DNA from: Megascapheus bottae
Taxonomy: Eukaryota; Chordata; Mammalia; Rodentia; Geomyidae
Direction of reading: 5' to 3'
Assembly: GCA_024803745.1 (NCBI GenBank)
Contig: JANJXV010000013.1
Span: 28,562,001 to 28,626,000 of the forward strand
DNA length: 64,000 nucleotides
Below are positions 27,001 to 33,000 of the stretch, piece by piece. The number at the start of each line of letters is the position of its first letter. The stretch's first letter is position 1. The translations under genes and the position numbers were made by a program. Under the pieces are notes generated by a model. It had not been told where the DNA came from. It ran no database searches and worked only from the letters and a program-made list of their open reading frames with translations.

Positions 27001-30000
27001 ATGTAATACTATGCAGTTTTTTCAAACCTATTATTTCAATGTCCAGAGTGGATGTCTAAACAACATGTCAAATGCAGTTGTGATAAGCATGACTGTATGC
27101 TTCTCAAATACAGTGAAGTATTAAAACCAACATAGAGGTGTGGTTTTCTTTCAGCAATTAAATTCATGAAAAGTTTAATATTTAAAATGCTGAAGTCTGA
27201 ACCTATAATTAATAATAAACCATCTTAGAAAATTAAGACTAATGATTTACTTGCTTATTTTCATGAGTAAAGATTAATAAGAAACTTTAAAAACATCTTT
27301 TTCTTGCACTTTTGTAATCCGTTTTCATGGATTTTTGGCATGAAAAACAAGCCTGGCACAGTGGAAAAAGAAGTAAAAGAATTAAAGATAATTAAGTGAA
27401 AAAAACCTTAGAAATTTAGTATGTGAAATCCAGTCCCCCCAAGAAAACCCCAAAGAATAACAAATAGGCTGACAAAACAGTGTAATTTGCAACTTTGTAT
27501 TTCCTATAACTGATTGCTTTATACACCTACTAACTTAAGCCAATCATACACAGGTTAGTAATTTTGATGTTTCCAATATTCTAAACAACTGATTGCCATG
27601 GGCTAGGGAATGCTGGATGGCACACTCAGCTGTATGTCACGTGACATTCGCAAGTTCTGCACTCCAGAGTCACAGAACATTGTGCTACTAACTATTCAGA
27701 GAACATAAACACATGTAGTGGTGTAAATGACTTAAGAGAGCATCTCAAATATCACATCCTTAGTTTCTTCTGATTTCTTCCTCTGAAATATATTAACAGC
27801 ATTTAAATGAAAATATTTGGGATAGTGCCAGACCTGTCATTTGGCAGAAATAATTTAGCTGAAACATATGGAAAATTCTTAGAAACCAGAATCTGTGCTT
27901 TTGGAAATTGAGACTCCATAAACACAAACTGCTGCATAATTCTTAAAGCTAGAACAATTTAATTAGAAAAAAGGGGTTGATTTTTATTTTTCACATTTTC
28001 AATACTTATTCAAATAGCTAAGGCTAACTGAGAGGTTGAAACAATTACTTCATTCATCCCTTGCTTAATGCATCCTGAAAATCCAAAGCAACAGTCATTC
28101 CCTTTTGTATAAAAATACTTGAAAATAGTCAAAATATTCTCTTTGGGGTATTTCAGAAATTCAAGACACCATGGAGGAAATTTTTTACATCGATGCCAGT
28201 CTACGCAATCATTGTTGCCAACTTCTGCAGGAGCTGGACTTTCTATCTGTTGCTAATTAGTCAGCCAGCATATTTTGAGGAAGTATTTGGATTTGAAATC
28301 AGCAAGGTATGTAACATTTGGCCTTGTTTAAATAGTTGATAATTTTTGTATGTAAGTAGGTATTAATTTTGTTTGCAAAGAGTTTATATTCTAACCTTCA
28401 TTTATTTATTCAGCAGTTATCTGCTGGGAAATAGAGTAGGTTGCCTGCCTGTCTAGTCTATTCTACTGCTTAAATGAAATTGCTCTCTAGTGCTAGGAAT
28501 TCAGCAAAACAAATCTTGTCTTTTTCTTTCTGGAACTTTTGTCTTAATTGTAAGAAACAATGCAGACCTCCCCTGTAAATACATGTTATTTCAGTTAAGC
28601 CTCAGAATACAACAAACATAATAATAAAAACGACAACAAAAGATTCAGTATTTGAATGAAATCGGTACATAGAATAATTACCCAAAAATGGTAATTGCTA
28701 ATCCAACTCTTCAGTGTTTTCACTGACCTATTCCATTAATAGATGTAAGTTTGGCAAAAAACTAGGAATATCCTTGTATTTTTTTACTCTTGTTTATTTT
28801 AGCAAGCATTTGTTGAATAGAATTTATGAATCTTTCTGTTGATTCATAAAGAAAAGCATGGTTTTATCCCCAAATGTCCACAGTTCATTGATTGAGACAA
28901 AACATGCAATTACCAGTTCCAGCACAGCCTGTTGAGTTCCCCAGACCTTTGTTCAAGAAATAAAATTATCTTGAGATTTTCAGTAAGGATAGATGAGCTT
29001 TGAAATACGACTTTATTTATGGGTTTGAAAGTCCGCTCATTTTCACAGACCATCTTGTTTGATTGGCTAGGTGGGAAACTATCATTTCCATTCTGCTAAT
29101 GGTGAAAGAGAAACTGTCAAAATGATTTAAGTGTACCTAAGGTACATAACAGAATCGAGGCTGTGATCATTTATTTTGGTGTTAATTCTCTTTACTATGC
29201 CATTCAAATCGAGGTAAATCACAGATCCATTCAAGCATTTATCAAGGTTTACTAAATGCCAGCCCCTTGCTAACCCTTTTGTTGAGCCTGAATGCACTTG
29301 TCTGCACTGGCAATGGTCTTGCCATTTCACTCTGTGTCCTTACATAAATCCAGCTGGGCTCCTGCTATTCATATTATGTCCCTGCTTAAAAGACTATCTG
29401 AAGCTTGGAACTGAAGGAAGCTTGAGTTTAGGAGTAGCTATTCTAAGAGCTCTTTTGTAATCCCCGTTTCTAAGGAAACTGTGGTACCTATCCCTGAGAA
29501 AAAATGGCTGCTTTCGACAGGGTTCTTCTCTCTGAAGCAGATCAGAAGTCGCAGGGTAGTCTTTGGAGCTCTGAGAGGTGTTACACTTCTTCACAAAGGA
29601 GGCTGGAGGTGTGAGTCCATTTTCATAATCTAGGACAAATATGACACTGAGAAGCTATTCATAAAGCCAGGTCTCTTGGTGGGGGAAGTGAAGGAGATGA
29701 CAGATGTTAATAGAACTGTGTGATCATTCTGACCCTGTTCCTTCAATTAATTGCAATTGCTTTAAGAACTCAATGATATTTTAAAGAAAAACAACCAGAA
29801 ATATATAATACACATGGGTTACTTGATTCACCTATTATATTTGTAAACTAAAATTATAGATACATTCTACACAGACAGGTTTGTCTGAAGGTTTTGCTCT
29901 TTTAAAATTTATTTTTGCTTAATTATTTGTATTATGCTGGTCCTGGGCTCAGGGCCTGGATGCCATACAGAAATTTCTCAAAGCTAGTGCTCTACCACTT

Positions 30001-30032
30001 GAGCTACAGCTTCATTTCTGGTGCGCGCGTGC

Positions 30033-30073
<41 letters not shown>

Positions 30074-33000
30074 TATGTTGGCTGGTGTGGAATCTCAATC
30101 CTCATATCTCAACCTTCTGAATAGCTAGAATTACAGGCGTGAGTCACTGGTGCCTGGCAGAATTTTTATTAGACTCTCAAAAAAAATCAAATTTACTTGA
30201 AATACGTATAAGGGAGGAAATGGAGGAATAATCCTCTGCATTTTGCATCCAAGTCTTTGAATTTGGGCTTCAGAGTGAAATACTGGTATATACATACAAA
30301 TATAAGATATGCGCATACATACACAAAATGAGCTAAGTACCCTATGAAGTTTATATAATATTTCACTACAAATATGTATTAGGGTAACCAAGCTATGTAA
30401 GTGAATCATGTATAAAGGATTAGATACTAATATAAATAATGTAATATAGGTAATATATGTAATATATAATATAAGGTATATGCTATAATTATATATTCTA
30501 ATGCTATTATAGAATATATATTATATGTAATGTATTGTATATTATATGTAACATATATTTTTGTGTGATATAATGTATATTATATGAGTGTATATTAATA
30601 TACACATCTATGTGTATTTGTCTACATGTTACTTTTGTATTTTATTCAAACATTTTTCAATTCACTTGAGATGATTTTATGGAGGAAGGCCAATGCAAAG
30701 ATTAATAAACACTTCTAAAGGTCTGAATACAGAGCACATCACAATAGATAGAGAAATGGTTTCTTTGAGCATCATATATAGGGGAGAGAAATCACAGATT
30801 GAATGGCTAGCTGCTCATTTCTTCTGGGAGATTCCCAATTTGTGAAAACACATTGGCTGCAGAGAGATGTCATCCTAATTTTGGCCCTGAGAAACATAGA
30901 GGAGGGATCGATGTCCCTCTGTGATTTCTTTGCAGAGTAAATTTTAGATTCAAATAAAATTAGTTTATTCTTGCAAAACCTTAAAATAATGAGCCAACTG
31001 TTGTGTGATTCTTCTCATCAGTAATGCACTCCAGTCATGTGGTGATTGCTTATGATAAGTTACCTAACTTGAGGTGACATTTAAGAAAATTTTCCTGAAG
31101 CTTGCGAACTTCTCTTGACTTGCTGAGATTACATACAGACTATATCCACATGTTACCTAAGGATCTATGCTATAGGACACATGTAAATGCTAGCCAGTGA
31201 TGTGGAATATTTCACCTTGTTAAAGCCGTGCATTTTCCATAGTGTTTTTCACACAGTATTTTCAGAAACAAATAATAAATGATTATCATAGCTTAGTCAA
31301 AGTAACCAAAATATTCATTTGAATAAATAATAAGTGGAGGATATCCAAGTGAATAATTTTTCACTTATTACTTGAAAGATGAAGAGAGCTTAGTGACTCT
31401 GTAAGTCTAGCTATTAGAATACATAGGGTTGATAGGTAGAAGGTTCAAGGCTGGCTCATGGCAAAGGGGGCCCTATGTAAAATAACCAAATCAAAATGAA
31501 TAAGGAGGAGGAAGGTACAGGTATAGAACACCTCCCTGGCAGTTGGGAAGTCTGAGTTCAAAGCCTAATGATGGCCCCCAAAAGTTTATTTTTTGGCAGA
31601 TGTTTCAAAATTGAGACAAAATATAAGCCAATTAATGTAGATTTAGGAAATACATCCACTCTTAAGGTTTTTGGCTGAATAGAAAAGGCATGATTTGTGG
31701 CTATGAATGTGGCTTAGTGAGACAGTGCTTGCCTAGCATACACAAGGCCTTGGGTTCCATTCCTCAGGACCACATACATAGAAAAGACTGGAAGTGATGC
31801 TGTGGCTCAAGTTGTAGAGTAGTAGCCTTGAGCAAAAGGTGCTCAGGGACAGTGCATAGGCCTTGAGTTCAAGGCCTTAGAACTGGCAAAAAAAAAAAAA
31901 AAGCATGGAGTGTTAATTCATACAAATCCTTCGCATGCTGTGTTTAAGGTATTTGTGTGTGTAGATGATGATAGTGAGGACTGAATTCAAAGCCTTGGAC
32001 TTTTGCTTGGCTTTTTTATTCAAGGCTCTACAACTTGAGCCACAAGTACACTTCTAGCTTCTTACTAATTATTTAGAGGTAACAGTATTGAATTTATCTG
32101 CCCAGGCTGACTTCTATCTGAGCTCCTCAGATATCAGCTTTCTGAGTAGCTAGAATAAAACCCACCAATGCACAGCTCACATATTTTTTAAAATATATTT
32201 TAGGGGCCGTGAGCATGACCTAGTGGTAGCACACTCACCTAGCATGCACAAAGCCCTGGGCTCAATTACCTGGAACCACATACACAGAAAATGCCAGAAG
32301 TAGTGCTGTGGCTCAAGTGGCAGAGAGCTAGCCTTGAGCAAAAAGTGTCCAAGGACAGTGTCCAGGCCCTGAGTTCAAGGCCCGGGCCCTATATATATAT
32401 ATATACATATATATGTACACACACCAAAACCCAAAAACATTTACATGCATTGTCTTATTTTATTTTTTTGCTTTCTCAGAAAGCACTTATATTACACATA
32501 TGAGTTAAGAGCTCAAGTCTTTATAACGTAGAATTGGCTTGAAACTTATCCTTGGCAAAAGCTAACCCTGACTAAGTCTCATTTTCTTCATTTAATGATA
32601 AAATTTAAAATGTCCACTCTGTGTGGAAGAGATAACTAAAATACCTGAGCATTTACTTAGTCATTCAATACTTTATTTAGTCATGGACAATCCAAATTGT
32701 GACTATTACGCTGCAATCTTCATCACTGTAAAATGGTTAGTCCTCGACCTTGTACTCAGTTCTGGGCACTGTCTCTGAGCTCTTTCTGCTCTACCGCTTG
32801 AGTCATAGGACCACTTTTGGCTTTTCCTGTGATTAATTGGAGAAGTAAGTCTCATAGATTTTTCCTGCCTAGGCTAGCTTTGAACAGCAAACCTTAGACC
32901 TAAGCCGCTTGACTAGCTAGGATTGCAGGCTTGAGCCACCAGTGCCTGGCTCTATATACTTGAAGAAAGCATGTCTATAAAACTTCTTTGTACATTTACA

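Larger units (their letters stand above)
24315..28156 (+). other. SLC17A6 intron 7
   Basis: The borders are gtaaaa and gtatttcag. It contains a twin-primed L1, one antisense and one sense B1-ID dimer, and then about 1.8 kb of apparently unique sequence (26.36-28.15 kb) with a CTCF-like motif and a palindromic E-box. Confidence 0.85.
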
